This document shows positions 34,710 to 43,486 of a DNA stretch of 64,000 nucleotides, piece by piece. The notes beneath the pieces are model-generated. The model was not told where the DNA came from. It saw only the letters and a list, made by a program, of their open reading frames with translations, and ran no database searches. The position numbers and the translations under genes are program-made. The stretch is from the NCBI RefSeq assembly GCF_008638305.1, contig NZ_VTPZ01000001.1, forward strand, positions 372,001 to 436,000, given 5' to 3'. How positions within the stretch are numbered: position 1 is the stretch's first letter; each line of letters opens with the position of its first letter. Source of the DNA: Pseudomonas profundi (GTDB lineage Bacteria; Pseudomonadota; Gammaproteobacteria; Pseudomonadales; Pseudomonadaceae).

Positions 34710-35150
34710 CCCACCATCCCAATACTCGTGAACGAAACGGCTCACGTGCCGGTCATTGTCCACGCCCGTCACTGCCTTGTGCGCGGTCATCATAGCAAGG
34801 GAAATAGAGTCCGATCACCTTTCGTCACAATCTCGACGCGTGGCACGCCTTTCCTGGGGGTGTAGTGCGCCTGCGCTACGCCAGGTTTATCGCCACAACG
34901 AAGCTTCAGGCTCGCCGCTGACCAACGCCGAGACCAGATTGAACGTACGTTTCTCCTGAGGGTGTAGTGCGCCTGCGCTACGCCAGGTTTATCGGCACAA
35001 CGAAGCTTGTCGATCAGTCCCGGTCGTTGAACTACCGTGCAGCCGGGTACGAGCTGGTGCTCGAACCTTTGGGGAGGTGCCCCTGGGAGCGTCGAACGCC
35101 ATGGGCCTGACCGGCCTCGATAACGCTCGCTCGACAAACGGTTCCTGGCT
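34710..35150. repeat. Gap with two palindromic repeat copies
   Basis: Two plus-orientation copies of the GTAGCGC-type palindrome (here GTAGTGCGCCTGCGCTAC) lie at 34853-34884 and 34955-34985, each followed by the same ~25 bases through CACAACGAAGCTT, a direct duplication 112 bp apart. The remainder of the 441-bp gap contains no recognisable gene. Confidence 0.85.
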
Positions 35151-35930
35151 TTAATCCTCCAGCGTTTCGCTGAAAAACTGACGCATTGCTGAAAAGGCGC
35201 GCTCAGCGACCACAGGATGGTATTCGTTCTTGCCCGGAACGTTCGCTGCCGGGTTGGTGAAGGAATGCACCGCGCCGCCGTAGATCACCAGTTGCCAATC
35301 CACATCGGCTGCACGCATTTCCTGTTTAAACGCTTCAACCTGCTCCTGCGGTACCGAAGGGTCTTCATCACCATGCAATACCAGCACTGGCGTCTTGATC
35401 GATTCGGCGTCCTTCGGATCCGGCGTATCCAGGTTGCCGTGAAATGACACCACACCACCTATGTCAGTACCTGAGCGTGCCAACTCCAGCACGACCCCAC
35501 CGCCAAAACAGAAGCCGATGGCGCCTATCCGACCGGTGTCCAGGCCCACCTTCTCACTATGCGATTTGAAGACGTCCAGACCCGTATTGACCCGTTTGCG
35601 CATCAGATCGCGGTCCATGCGCAGTGCGCCGGCCAGTTTACCGGCCTCCTCGGCATTGGCTGGCTGCTTGTCCTTGCCATACATATCGGCCACAAACACC
35701 ACATAATCGGAACCGCCAGCGCGGAAGGCCTTCTTCGCCGAGTTCTCGGTCACCCCCATCCAGTTTGGCACCATCAACAACCCGGGCCGCGGCTCGCTGG
35801 TCGCATCGTCGTAGACCAACAACCCTTCATAGGGCTCGCCGTCGATATCGTAGGAAACCGGCTTGGATACCATCTCGGCCTGAGCCAGGCCGGCGGTCGC
35901 CATCAGCAGCGTGGAAAGTGTTTTGCGCAT
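35151..35930 (-). CDS. Secreted dienelactone-hydrolase-family protein
   Basis: This 259-residue alpha/beta hydrolase starts at ATG 35930 (AGGA 8 bases upstream); the frame runs further upstream, but only this start gives the signal peptide MRKTLSTLLMATAGLAQA. The catalytic triad of the family is present: nucleophile Cys in GFCFGGG, Asp in HGDEDPSV and His in GGAVHSFTN. True dienelactone hydrolases open lactone rings in chlorocatechol pathways and are cytoplasmic; this one is periplasmic and has no aromatic-degradation neighbours, so its substrate is unknown. It diverges from sdhB with a 181-bp gap. Confidence 0.87.
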   Translation of the reverse strand: MRKTLSTLLMATAGLAQAEMVSKPVSYDIDGEPYEGLLVYDDATSEPRPGLLMVPNWMGVTENSAKKAFRAGGSDYVVFVADMYGKDKQPANAEEAGKLAGALRMDRDLMRKRVNTGLDVFKSHSEKVGLDTGRIGAIGFCFGGGVVLELARSGTDIGGVVSFHGNLDTPDPKDAESIKTPVLVLHGDEDPSVPQEQVEAFKQEMRAADVDWQLVIYGGAVHSFTNPAANVPGKNEYHPVVAERAFSAMRQFFSETLED

Positions 35931-36111
35931 GGTGCAGTCCTTTATCTGGGGTTTGTAACACTCAGAAGCATAGCTTAGGGATCGGCTGATGCAGCCAGTC
36001 GTTATTTTCGTGGCTCTGGAGCTACCGCTTTTGATCCATGCATGACCTCTTTCGAGCATCCATACTGACGTGACATTCGCATCGACTGTTCGCGGCCACA
36101 AGGATAATGAC

Positions 36112-36816
36112 ATGCAGGTTTCCATCTATCGCTACCATCCCGAGCATGACAACGCACCGGCCATGCAGCAGTACGCTGTCGACGATGCGATGCGCGAAGG
36201 CATGGTGCTGGATGTGCTCATGCACCTGAAGAATCAGGATGACAGCCTCAGCTTCCGCCGCTCCTGCCGTGAAGGCGTTTGTGGCTCCGACGGCATGAAC
36301 ATCAACGGTCGCAACCGCCTGGCATGTATCACCCGGGTAGCCGACGTGATCGACTCGAACGGCACCTTGACCCTGCGTCCTCTCACCGGCATGCCGGTGA
36401 TCCGCGATCTGGTCGTCGACCAGACCCAATTCTTCAACCAATACCAGAAGATTCAGCCCTACCTGATCAACGATACGCCTACCACAGGGATAGAACGCCT
36501 GCAGAGCCCGGAAGACCGTGCCAAACTGGATGGACTCTATGAGTGCATCCTGTGCGCCTGTTGTTCGTCCGCGTGCCCGTCCTACTGGTGGAATCCGGAG
36601 CGGTATATCGGCCCGGCCGGCCTGTTGAACGCCTACCGGTTTCTGATCGACAGCCGCGACACCGCGACAGAAGAACGGCTCAAGGAGTTGGACGACCCGT
36701 TCAGCGTGTTTCGCTGCCGCGTCATTGGCAACTGCACAGATGTCTGCCCCAAGGGGCTTAACCCGATGGCTGCGATTGGCCGCATCAAGCTCATGCTGCT
36801 CAAAAGCGGAACCTGA
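36112..36816 (+). CDS. sdhB: Succinate dehydrogenase iron-sulfur subunit, isolated copy
   Basis: This 234-residue SdhB starts at ATG 36112 (AAGGA 7 bases upstream). All three cluster-binding regions are intact: CREGVCGSDG with a later Cys for the 2Fe-2S centre, CILCACCSSACP for the 4Fe-4S centre, and CRVIGNCTDVCPKGLNP for the 3Fe-4S/4Fe-4S region. In complex II it passes electrons from the flavoprotein SdhA to quinone. In Pseudomonas sdhCDAB is one operon beside the 2-oxoglutarate dehydrogenase genes, but here no sdhC, sdhD or sdhA is within reach: the neighbours are a hydrolase and gnd. It may be a second copy or a relocated gene. Confidence 0.92.
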   Translation: MQVSIYRYHPEHDNAPAMQQYAVDDAMREGMVLDVLMHLKNQDDSLSFRRSCREGVCGSDGMNINGRNRLACITRVADVIDSNGTLTLRPLTGMPVIRDLVVDQTQFFNQYQKIQPYLINDTPTTGIERLQSPEDRAKLDGLYECILCACCSSACPSYWWNPERYIGPAGLLNAYRFLIDSRDTATEERLKELDDPFSVFRCRVIGNCTDVCPKGLNPMAAIGRIKLMLLKSGT

Positions 36817-36857
36817 TCCCAGCCATCCAATTCGCCTGTCACATTCAGGAGATACTG

Positions 36858-37763
36858 ATGAAGCTCGGCATGATTGGTCTGGGACGCATGGGTGCGAATA
36901 TGGCGCAGCGCCTGATGCAAGGTGGGCATGAAGTGGTCGGCCTGGATGCGCAGCTGGCGCCGCGCCAGGCCTTCGAGCAGCAAGGCGGCCAGAGCGTGGA
37001 TTCGTTAGCGGCTTTGCTGGAACAGCTGCCGACCCCGCGCACGTTATGGCTGATGCTACCGGCCGGCATCGTTACCCAGGCCATGATTGATGAACTGCTG
37101 CCGTTACTCGAGCCGGGCGATACGCTGGTGGATGGCGGCAATTCGTTTTATCAGGACAGCGTCCGCCGCGCCCGGCAATACGCGCAGCATCAGCTCAATT
37201 ACCTGGACTGCGGCACCAGCGGCGGGATCTGGGGGCTGACCGAAGGATTCTGCCTGATGATTGGCGGCGAGCGGCCAACGATTGAACAGCTGACACCGGT
37301 ATTTCAGGCACTCGCGCCCTCCTCCGACCGTGGCTGGGCGCATGTCGGACCGGCCGGCGCCGGGCACTTCACCAAGATGATTCATAACGGTATCGAGTAC
37401 GGCATGATGCAGGCCTATGCCGAAGGCTTCGCCATGCTCGACAAGAAGACCGAGTTCGATCTGGACCTGCACCAGATCGCCGATCTCTGGCGCGATGGCA
37501 GCGTCGTACGCTCCTGGCTGCTCGATCTGACCGCCTCAGCACTCGAAGCAAACCCGACGCTGGCCGGCATAGCGCCCTATGTCAGCGACTCCGGCGAAGG
37601 CCGCTGGGCAGCAGCCGAAGCGATCGCGCTGGACGTATCGGCGCCAGTCATAACCCTGGCGCTACTCGAACGCCTGCGCTCACGCGAATCCGATTCCTAC
37701 GGCGACAAACTCCTCGCCGCCATGCGCAAAGGGTTTGGTGGGCATGATTTCACCCGCACATAA
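36858..37763 (+). CDS. gnd: 6-phosphogluconate dehydrogenase, short (YqeC/GntZ-like) form
   Basis: This 301-residue enzyme belongs to the short form of 6-phosphogluconate dehydrogenases, about 170 residues shorter than E. coli Gnd. MKLGMIGLGRMGANMA (residues 1-16) binds the cofactor, DCGTSGGIWG near 118-127 binds the substrate, and the catalytic Lys and Asn lie in FTKMIHNGIEYGMMQ near 173. Short forms usually prefer NAD. The reaction is oxidative decarboxylation of 6-phosphogluconate to ribulose 5-phosphate. It starts 42 bp after sdhB with AGGAG about 6 bases upstream and may be co-transcribed with it. Confidence 0.92.
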   Translation: MKLGMIGLGRMGANMAQRLMQGGHEVVGLDAQLAPRQAFEQQGGQSVDSLAALLEQLPTPRTLWLMLPAGIVTQAMIDELLPLLEPGDTLVDGGNSFYQDSVRRARQYAQHQLNYLDCGTSGGIWGLTEGFCLMIGGERPTIEQLTPVFQALAPSSDRGWAHVGPAGAGHFTKMIHNGIEYGMMQAYAEGFAMLDKKTEFDLDLHQIADLWRDGSVVRSWLLDLTASALEANPTLAGIAPYVSDSGEGRWAAAEAIALDVSAPVITLALLERLRSRESDSYGDKLLAAMRKGFGGHDFTRT

Positions 37764-38281
37764 ACCGCATAGCCCCGGGGCTGTTGAGTGCCTATTCGGC
37801 TCATTTGGTGGGAGGGGCGCCCCCGCCGCGATGGTGTCTGGAAGACGCCTTCGGGTTTTGTTTCAGACAATAAATAAAACAACTGGCCTATCGGCCAGAT
37901 CGCGGCGGGTCGCCCCTCCCACAAAATGGCGCCGTACTCTCATCCACGACTCCACACATGTCATGCTCCGCGACAGCACACCCTACCAGCAAACACGGCA
38001 CCCCCTGGGGCTGTAGCGCGCCTGCGCTACGGCAAACCATCCGCCACACACCACTCCGTAAGCACCACCCGCACCAGCGAGCGAACATGCTACCCCGGCG
38101 TTGAGTCCGAACGCGGCCCGAGACGCGCGACACCCCCAGGGAATTCCGTGCCGAGCGCCCCTGGGGCTGTAGCGCGCCTGCGCTACGGCAAGCCATCCGC
38201 CACACCAACCCCACCAACCAACCGCCCACAAAAAAGCCCGAACACTTCCATGTCCGGGCTCGATATCACCGAAGCGATACT
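37764..38281. repeat. Gap with a REP-like inverted pair and two palindromic repeat copies
   Basis: This 518-bp gap contains, first, at 37808-37922 a facing pair of GTGGGAGGGGCG...CCGCCGCGAT elements, the second in reverse (ATCGCGGCGGGTCGCCCC to TCCCAC). Second, copies of the GTAGCGC-GCCT-GCGCTAC palindrome lie at about 38001-38035 and 38158-38192, both after CCCTGGGGCT and followed by GGCAA-CCATCCGCCACAC. Third, the htpG terminator lies at its right end. No gene is seen. Confidence 0.88.
38228..38260 (-). terminator. Rho-independent terminator of htpG
   Basis: On the minus strand AGCCCG and CGGGCT enclose a 14-base loop and are followed by TTTTTTGTG. It lies 22 bp beyond the htpG stop codon. 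Confidence 0.8.
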
Positions 38282-40186
38282 TTACTTACTGAGCTCCACC
38301 AACAACGCATTCAAACGGCGCACATAGGTGCCGGGATCCTGCAGGCTCTCACCCGCAGCCAACGCCGCCTGATCAAACAGGATATGCGTCAGATCTCCAA
38401 ACCGTTCTTCGTCCTGCTCGCTGTCGAGTTTCTCCAGCAGCGGATGTGCCGGATTGATCTCCAGGATCGGCTTGCTTTCAGGCGCTTGCTGTCCGGTCGC
38501 TTCCAGGATCTTGCGCATCTGCAGGCCCATGCCATCCTCGACCACCACCAGCACCGCCGGCGAATCGGTCAGACGGTGTGACACCTTCACGTCCTCGACA
38601 TTCTCCTTGAGCACCTCCTTGATGCGCTGCACAAGGTCTGCCTTGGCCTTGGCCGCTTCTTCCTGCGCCTGCTTGTCCTCTTCGCCTTCCAGCTTGCCGA
38701 GATCCAGGTCGCCACGGGCGATGTCGACGAACTGCTTGTCCTTGTATTCGGTCAGGTGGCTCATCAGCCACTCGTCAATACGGTCAGTCAGCAGCAGTAC
38801 TTCGATACCCTTCTTGCGGAAAATTTCCAGGTGCGGGCTGTTCTTGACCTGGCTGTAGCGCTCGCCGGTCAGATAGTAAATCTTGTCCTGGCCTTCCTGC
38901 ATACGCTCGATGTAAGTATCGAGACCCACCACTTCGCTGTCGTCACTCTGCTGGGTCGAAGCAAAGCGCAACAGGCCGGCGATCTTCTCGCGGTTGGCAA
39001 AATCTTCCGCCGGACCCTCCTTGATCACGCTGCCAAAACCTTTCCAGAAGGTCGCGTACTGCTCAGGCTGTTTCTTCGCCAGCTTCTCCAGCATATCCAG
39101 CACACGCTTGGTCAGCGCGGACTTCATGCTGTCGATGGCCGGATCTTTCTGCAAGATCTCACGGGAGACGTTCAGCGACAGATCATTGGAGTCCACCACA
39201 CCCTTGATGAAGCGCAGGTACAGCGGCAGGAACTGCTCGGCGTCGTCCATGATGAATACGCGCTGCACGTACAGCTTGAGGCCGCGGGGCGCTTCACGCT
39301 GGTACAGATCAAAGGGTGCACGGCCAGGCACATACAGCAGCGAGGTGTATTCCAGCTTGCCCTCGACCTTGTTGTGGCTCCAGGTCAGCGGGTTCTCGAA
39401 GTCGTGGGCAACGTGCTTGTAGAACTCCTGGTATTCCTCATCCTTGATGTCGGTACGAGGACGGGTCCAGAGCGCACTGGCGCGGTTGACGGTTTCCCAT
39501 TCAACTTCGGTGGGCTTGTCCTTTTCCTCGCCCTGGTGCTGCTTGGGCAGCTCGATGGGCAGGGAGATGTGATCGGAGTATTTCTTGATCACGTTGCGCA
39601 GGCGCCAGCCATCAGCAAACTCACCTTCGTCGGATTTGAGATGCAATACGATGCGGCTACCGCGCTCGGGCTTCTCGATGGTCTCGATGGTGAAGTCGCC
39701 TTCGCCGGCCGATTCCCAACGCACACCTTCCGAGGCATCCAGACCCGCACGACGGGTAAACACCTCAACCTTGTCCGCGACGATAAAGGCACTGTAGAAG
39801 CCCACACCGAACTGGCCGATCAGGCTGGCGTCTTTCTTCTGGTCACCGGTCAGTTGCTGCATGAAGGCGGCGGTGCCGGACTTGGCGATAGTACCCAGGT
39901 TCGAGATCACCTCATCGCGGGACATGCCAATACCGTTGTCTTCGATGGTCAGCGTCTTGGCTTCTTCGTCACCGCTGATGCGGATGCGCAGGTCAGGCTG
40001 GTTTTCCAGCAGTTCAGGGTTGGCAATCGCTTCAAAACGCAGCTTGTCGGAGGCATCCGATGCGTTGGAAACAAGTTCGCGAAGGAAGATTTCCTTGTTC
40101 GAATACATCGAGTGGATCATGAGATGCAGCAGCTGCTTCACCTCGGTCTGAAATCCGAGCGTTTCCTTATGGGCTTCCACGGTCAT
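38282..40186 (-). CDS. htpG: Molecular chaperone HtpG (bacterial Hsp90)
   Basis: This 634-residue Hsp90 has the usual N-terminal ATPase domain ([19 protein letters not shown] near 33-51, [18 protein letters not shown]), a middle domain with the conserved Arg in LNVSREILQ, and a C-terminal dimerisation domain. It lacks the charged linker and MEEVD tail of eukaryotic forms, as expected. It is an ATP-driven cytoplasmic chaperone that remodels late folding intermediates together with DnaK. GGAG lies about 10 bases before the ATG. A near-perfect heat-shock promoter is upstream and a terminator downstream, so it is a single-gene heat-shock unit. Confidence 0.98.
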   Translation of the reverse strand: MTVEAHKETLGFQTEVKQLLHLMIHSMYSNKEIFLRELVSNASDASDKLRFEAIANPELLENQPDLRIRISGDEEAKTLTIEDNGIGMSRDEVISNLGTIAKSGTAAFMQQLTGDQKKDASLIGQFGVGFYSAFIVADKVEVFTRRAGLDASEGVRWESAGEGDFTIETIEKPERGSRIVLHLKSDEGEFADGWRLRNVIKKYSDHISLPIELPKQHQGEEKDKPTEVEWETVNRASALWTRPRTDIKDEEYQEFYKHVAHDFENPLTWSHNKVEGKLEYTSLLYVPGRAPFDLYQREAPRGLKLYVQRVFIMDDAEQFLPLYLRFIKGVVDSNDLSLNVSREILQKDPAIDSMKSALTKRVLDMLEKLAKKQPEQYATFWKGFGSVIKEGPAEDFANREKIAGLLRFASTQQSDDSEVVGLDTYIERMQEGQDKIYYLTGERYSQVKNSPHLEIFRKKGIEVLLLTDRIDEWLMSHLTEYKDKQFVDIARGDLDLGKLEGEEDKQAQEEAAKAKADLVQRIKEVLKENVEDVKVSHRLTDSPAVLVVVEDGMGLQMRKILEATGQQAPESKPILEINPAHPLLEKLDSEQDEERFGDLTHILFDQAALAAGESLQDPGTYVRRLNALLVELSK

Positions 40187-40262
40187 GTTGCTTGATCTCC
40201 ATCAGGTTCATCTATGGCTGGGCCTGCCCCGGACTGTAGCCCGGAGCGGCGAGATGAACACT

Positions 40263-40291
40263 TGATGGGGATGGCGTCTGATTATTTCAAG
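40263..40291 (-). promoter_or_regulatory. Sigma-32 heat-shock promoter of htpG
   Basis: On the minus strand CTTGAAA (40291-40285), 14 bases, then CCCCATCA (40270-40263). This equals the sigma-32 consensus CTTGAAA and CCCCATnT at the preferred spacing, with one base different in the second box. It lies about 77 bp upstream of the htpG ATG. Confidence 0.88.
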
Positions 40292-40320
40292 ACGCCTGAA
40301 GGGATACAGCGAGGAAAATC

Positions 40321-42324
40321 CTAGTCAACGGCACGCCGGTGATGCTCGTACAGCAGATCGACGATGCCATTGCTCGGCGTGTAGCCCTGCACCGTGTGGA
40401 GCAGCAGCTCGCGAATGGTGTCGTAATCATCGTCGCGCACTGCCTGGCGAATCGTATTAAGAATCGGCAATAGCTCATTCCACGGCAGCAACGCCTCATT
40501 GGCCTTGCGGATCTTCGGATGCGCCGTTTCCTGCGGGTTGTCGCCGATCAGCAGCTCTTCGTAGAGTTTCTCGCCTGGACGCAGACCAGTGAAAGCAATT
40601 TCGATATCGCCATTCGGATTTTGCTCATCCTTCACAGACAACCCCGACAGCTGAATCATCTTCTTGGCCAAATCGACAATATTCACCGGCTCGCCCATAT
40701 CCAGCACAAACACGTCGCCGCCCTCACCCATGGCACCCGCCTGGATCACCAATTGCGCCGCCTCAGGAATGGTCATGAAGTAACGCGTGATTTTCTCATG
40801 GGTCACGGTGATCGGACCGCCCAGGCGGATCTGGTTACGGAACAGTGGTATCACCGAACCGGACGATCCCAACACGTTACCGAAACGCACCATGCTGAAG
40901 CGCGTGCGGTTCAAGTGCTTTACCGACGGGTCTGCGTTCCACAGGTTGGGCGCCTGCTCAGCACTCAAACCCTGCAAAACCAGTTCGGCCATGCGCTTGG
41001 TCGAGCCCATGACGTTAGTCGGCCGCACCGCCTTGTCTGTCGAAATCAATACACAATTCTCGACCTGACACCGTATAGCAGCCTGGGCGACGTTCAATGT
41101 ACCGAACACATTGTTCATGATTCCTTCGGCAACATTGTGCTCAACCAGCGGCACATGTTTGTAGGCCGCAGCGTGGTAGATCGTCTTGATATTCCACGCG
41201 CTGATCACGTGGCGAAGCCGTGTGCTGTTGCGGATGGAGCCCAGTATCGGCACCAGGGTAACTTCGAAATCACAGGTCTTCAGGAAGTTATCGAGCTCGC
41301 CATGTATTGCATATAACGCGAACTCGCTGTGCTCAAAGAGCACCAAAGTGGTTGGCCTGGAGGTGATGATCTGGCGGCACAGCTCACTGCCAATCGAACC
41401 ACCTGCCCCGGTCACCATCACCGCCTTGCCCTTGATACACCGCTCAAACAAGGAAGCCTCCGGCGGCACAGCATCCCGACCGAGCAAGTCCGCGATATCC
41501 ACTTCCTGCAAGTCATCTACCTTGACCTTGCCACTGGCGATGTCGCATAGGCCCGGGATGGTTTTTACGTGTAACGGGTACTGTTGCAGATTAGCCAGCA
41601 CCTGCTTACGGTGAGCACGGGTTGCGGAGGGGATTGCCAGGAACAGTTCTTCGACTCCCGTCGAGTCGATCATTCTGCCAATGTCCGTGGCGCTGAAGAC
41701 AGGCAAGCCGGAGACAGTGCGCCGCGCGAGAGCGGGGTTGTCATCGACGAAGGCGACAGGTTTATACAACCGACCCACTTTGATCGACGCCAACAGTTGA
41801 TTGCCCGCCTCGCCCGCACCGTATATCGCGATGGGTTTACCGGTTGGCTCCTTTTGCATTAGTTCATGCGCAATTTCTTTGCCAGCCGTGAACCAGTTCC
41901 CGGTGAAATACTCACGGGCCACCAGTCGCAACCCACCCAGCAAGCCCAGACTTAGGCACCAGTACATGAACAGTACGGAGCGAGAGCGAAACACGTCGAC
42001 ACCACCGACACGCAGCGCGACGACGACCACTACCAGCCCCACAGAAGCCATAGTGACAGCGCGAAAAATACACTTGAGGGCATCATTACCAAAGTACCGC
42101 ATTACGGCACGGTACATGCCCATCCTGATATAGAACGGGATGGATACCAGCGGAGCCAGCGCGAATAACCAAACCTGGCTGCCTTGTGGCCAGAGCCAGC
42201 CTTCGGGCCCTAGCCTGATAAGAAAAGCGACCCACAAAGCGGCCCACATCAGCAGCACATCGGCCACAATCTGAAGACTACGTTTCTGGCCGTAGCTCAG
42301 GCCAATCAGTTTTTCCTTGATCAT
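40321..42324 (-). CDS. wbpM: Membrane UDP-sugar 4,6-dehydratase, WbpM/PglF type
   Basis: This 667-residue protein starts at ATG 42324 (AAGG 6-7 bases upstream; the longer frame adds an uncharacteristic leader). It has four N-terminal membrane helices, a first Rossmann-like domain (about 125-250) with IYGAGEAGNQL, and a C-terminal SDR domain with VMVTGAGGSIGSEL. In place of the usual Tyr-x3-Lys it has NVMGSTKRM, i.e. Met-x3-Lys, as in the membrane-bound WbpM/PglF enzymes. It converts UDP-GlcNAc to the 4-keto-6-deoxy sugar, the first step to QuiNAc, FucNAc or diacetylbacillosamine. Its usual place in Pseudomonas is at the end of the O-antigen locus, as here. The aminotransferase and NeuD/PglD gene upstream would complete the bacillosamine route. 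Confidence 0.93.
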   Translation of the reverse strand: MIKEKLIGLSYGQKRSLQIVADVLLMWAALWVAFLIRLGPEGWLWPQGSQVWLFALAPLVSIPFYIRMGMYRAVMRYFGNDALKCIFRAVTMASVGLVVVVVALRVGGVDVFRSRSVLFMYWCLSLGLLGGLRLVAREYFTGNWFTAGKEIAHELMQKEPTGKPIAIYGAGEAGNQLLASIKVGRLYKPVAFVDDNPALARRTVSGLPVFSATDIGRMIDSTGVEELFLAIPSATRAHRKQVLANLQQYPLHVKTIPGLCDIASGKVKVDDLQEVDIADLLGRDAVPPEASLFERCIKGKAVMVTGAGGSIGSELCRQIITSRPTTLVLFEHSEFALYAIHGELDNFLKTCDFEVTLVPILGSIRNSTRLRHVISAWNIKTIYHAAAYKHVPLVEHNVAEGIMNNVFGTLNVAQAAIRCQVENCVLISTDKAVRPTNVMGSTKRMAELVLQGLSAEQAPNLWNADPSVKHLNRTRFSMVRFGNVLGSSGSVIPLFRNQIRLGGPITVTHEKITRYFMTIPEAAQLVIQAGAMGEGGDVFVLDMGEPVNIVDLAKKMIQLSGLSVKDEQNPNGDIEIAFTGLRPGEKLYEELLIGDNPQETAHPKIRKANEALLPWNELLPILNTIRQAVRDDDYDTIRELLLHTVQGYTPSNGIVDLLYEHHRRAVD

Positions 42325-42367
42325 AGCGACCTTGTTTCGTTCTCGGAGTATTCCATTACACGGAAAA

Positions 42368-43384
42368 TTACTTGTATCCCTGCGGATTACGTTCCTGCCA
42401 CCGCCAGGCATCAGCACACATGGCTTCAAGCCCTAACCTGGCTGACCAGTCCAACTCGGAGGCAGCACGCTGTGGATCAGCGTAACAGCTCGCCACATCG
42501 CCTGGTCGGCGATCGGAAATCACATAGTCCAGTGTTTTGCCGCAGGCTTTCTCGAACGCCTTGAGCATATCCAGCACCGAATAACCGATACCGGTACCCA
42601 GATTGAATGCCCTGATGCCCGCTTGGCTGTTCAACCATTCCAGTGCACGCACATGCCCGTCAGCCAGATCCATTACATGAATGTAGTCGCGAACGCCGGT
42701 TCCGTCATGGGTTGGATAGTCGCCACCGAACACATTCAGCCGTTCACGACGGCCCACGGCTACCTGGGCTATGTAGGGCATGAGGTTATTGGGGATATCG
42801 GCAGGGTCCTCACCGATAAGGCCGGACGGATGGGCACCGACCGGATTGAAATATCGCAGCAGTGCAATATTCCAATCCGGATCAGACATATGCAAATCGC
42901 CCAGCAGCTCTTCAATCATGAGCTTGGAACGGCCATAGGGGTTGGTGGCGCTGGTAGGAAAGGCTTCGTTGATAGGAAGACTGGCTGGGTCCCCGTACAC
43001 CGTCGCGGAGGAGCTGAACACCAGGTTCTTGACCCCGGCGCGTTGCATCGCGTCGCAGAGCACCACAGTGCCACTTACGTTGTTATGGTAATAGCGCAGG
43101 GGTTGGGCGACGGACTCACCCACGGCTTTGAGGCCCGCAAAATGAATCACCGCGTGGATATCGTTAGAGGAGAAAATGCTATCGAGCAGAGGGGCGTCGT
43201 TGATATCACCCCGGATCGCAGCCACCGTTTTGCCGGCGATTTGCTCTACCCGGCGCGTGGCCTCGGGGCTGCTGTTACTGTAGTTATCCAGCACCAGCAC
43301 CTGAAACCCGGCATTAAGCAACTTGATGCAGGTATGCGAACCGATATAACCGGCGCCACCGGTCACGAGAATGGTTTTGCTCAT
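42368..43384 (-). CDS. galE: UDP-glucose 4-epimerase
   Basis: This 338-residue extended SDR has ILVTGGAGYIGSHTC at its start (NAD binding), the Ser in SSSATVYG and the Tyr/Lys pair in NPYGRSKLM. It interconverts UDP-glucose and UDP-galactose, and related forms also accept GlcNAc/GalNAc. ATG 43384 was chosen over 43402 because it places the Rossmann motif at the normal distance. It is the fifth of six sugar genes running galU to wbpM; the 100-bp gap to manB is the widest in the group. Confidence 0.95.
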   Translation of the reverse strand: MSKTILVTGGAGYIGSHTCIKLLNAGFQVLVLDNYSNSSPEATRRVEQIAGKTVAAIRGDINDAPLLDSIFSSNDIHAVIHFAGLKAVGESVAQPLRYYHNNVSGTVVLCDAMQRAGVKNLVFSSSATVYGDPASLPINEAFPTSATNPYGRSKLMIEELLGDLHMSDPDWNIALLRYFNPVGAHPSGLIGEDPADIPNNLMPYIAQVAVGRRERLNVFGGDYPTHDGTGVRDYIHVMDLADGHVRALEWLNSQAGIRAFNLGTGIGYSVLDMLKAFEKACGKTLDYVISDRRPGDVASCYADPQRAASELDWSARLGLEAMCADAWRWQERNPQGYK

Positions 43385-43486
43385 CCGCAGCGCTGCCCTC
43401 ACTCAAAAAAGTGAGAGCAGTATATCAGACAGACTGAGAATTCAATGAGGCGTGCGACCAATAGCGCCACACGCCCCGCAGCTACG

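Noticed and set aside
38756-40195. 479-codon open frame on the plus strand
   Set aside because: It is fully antisense to htpG, which has all Hsp90 motifs, a promoter and a terminator.
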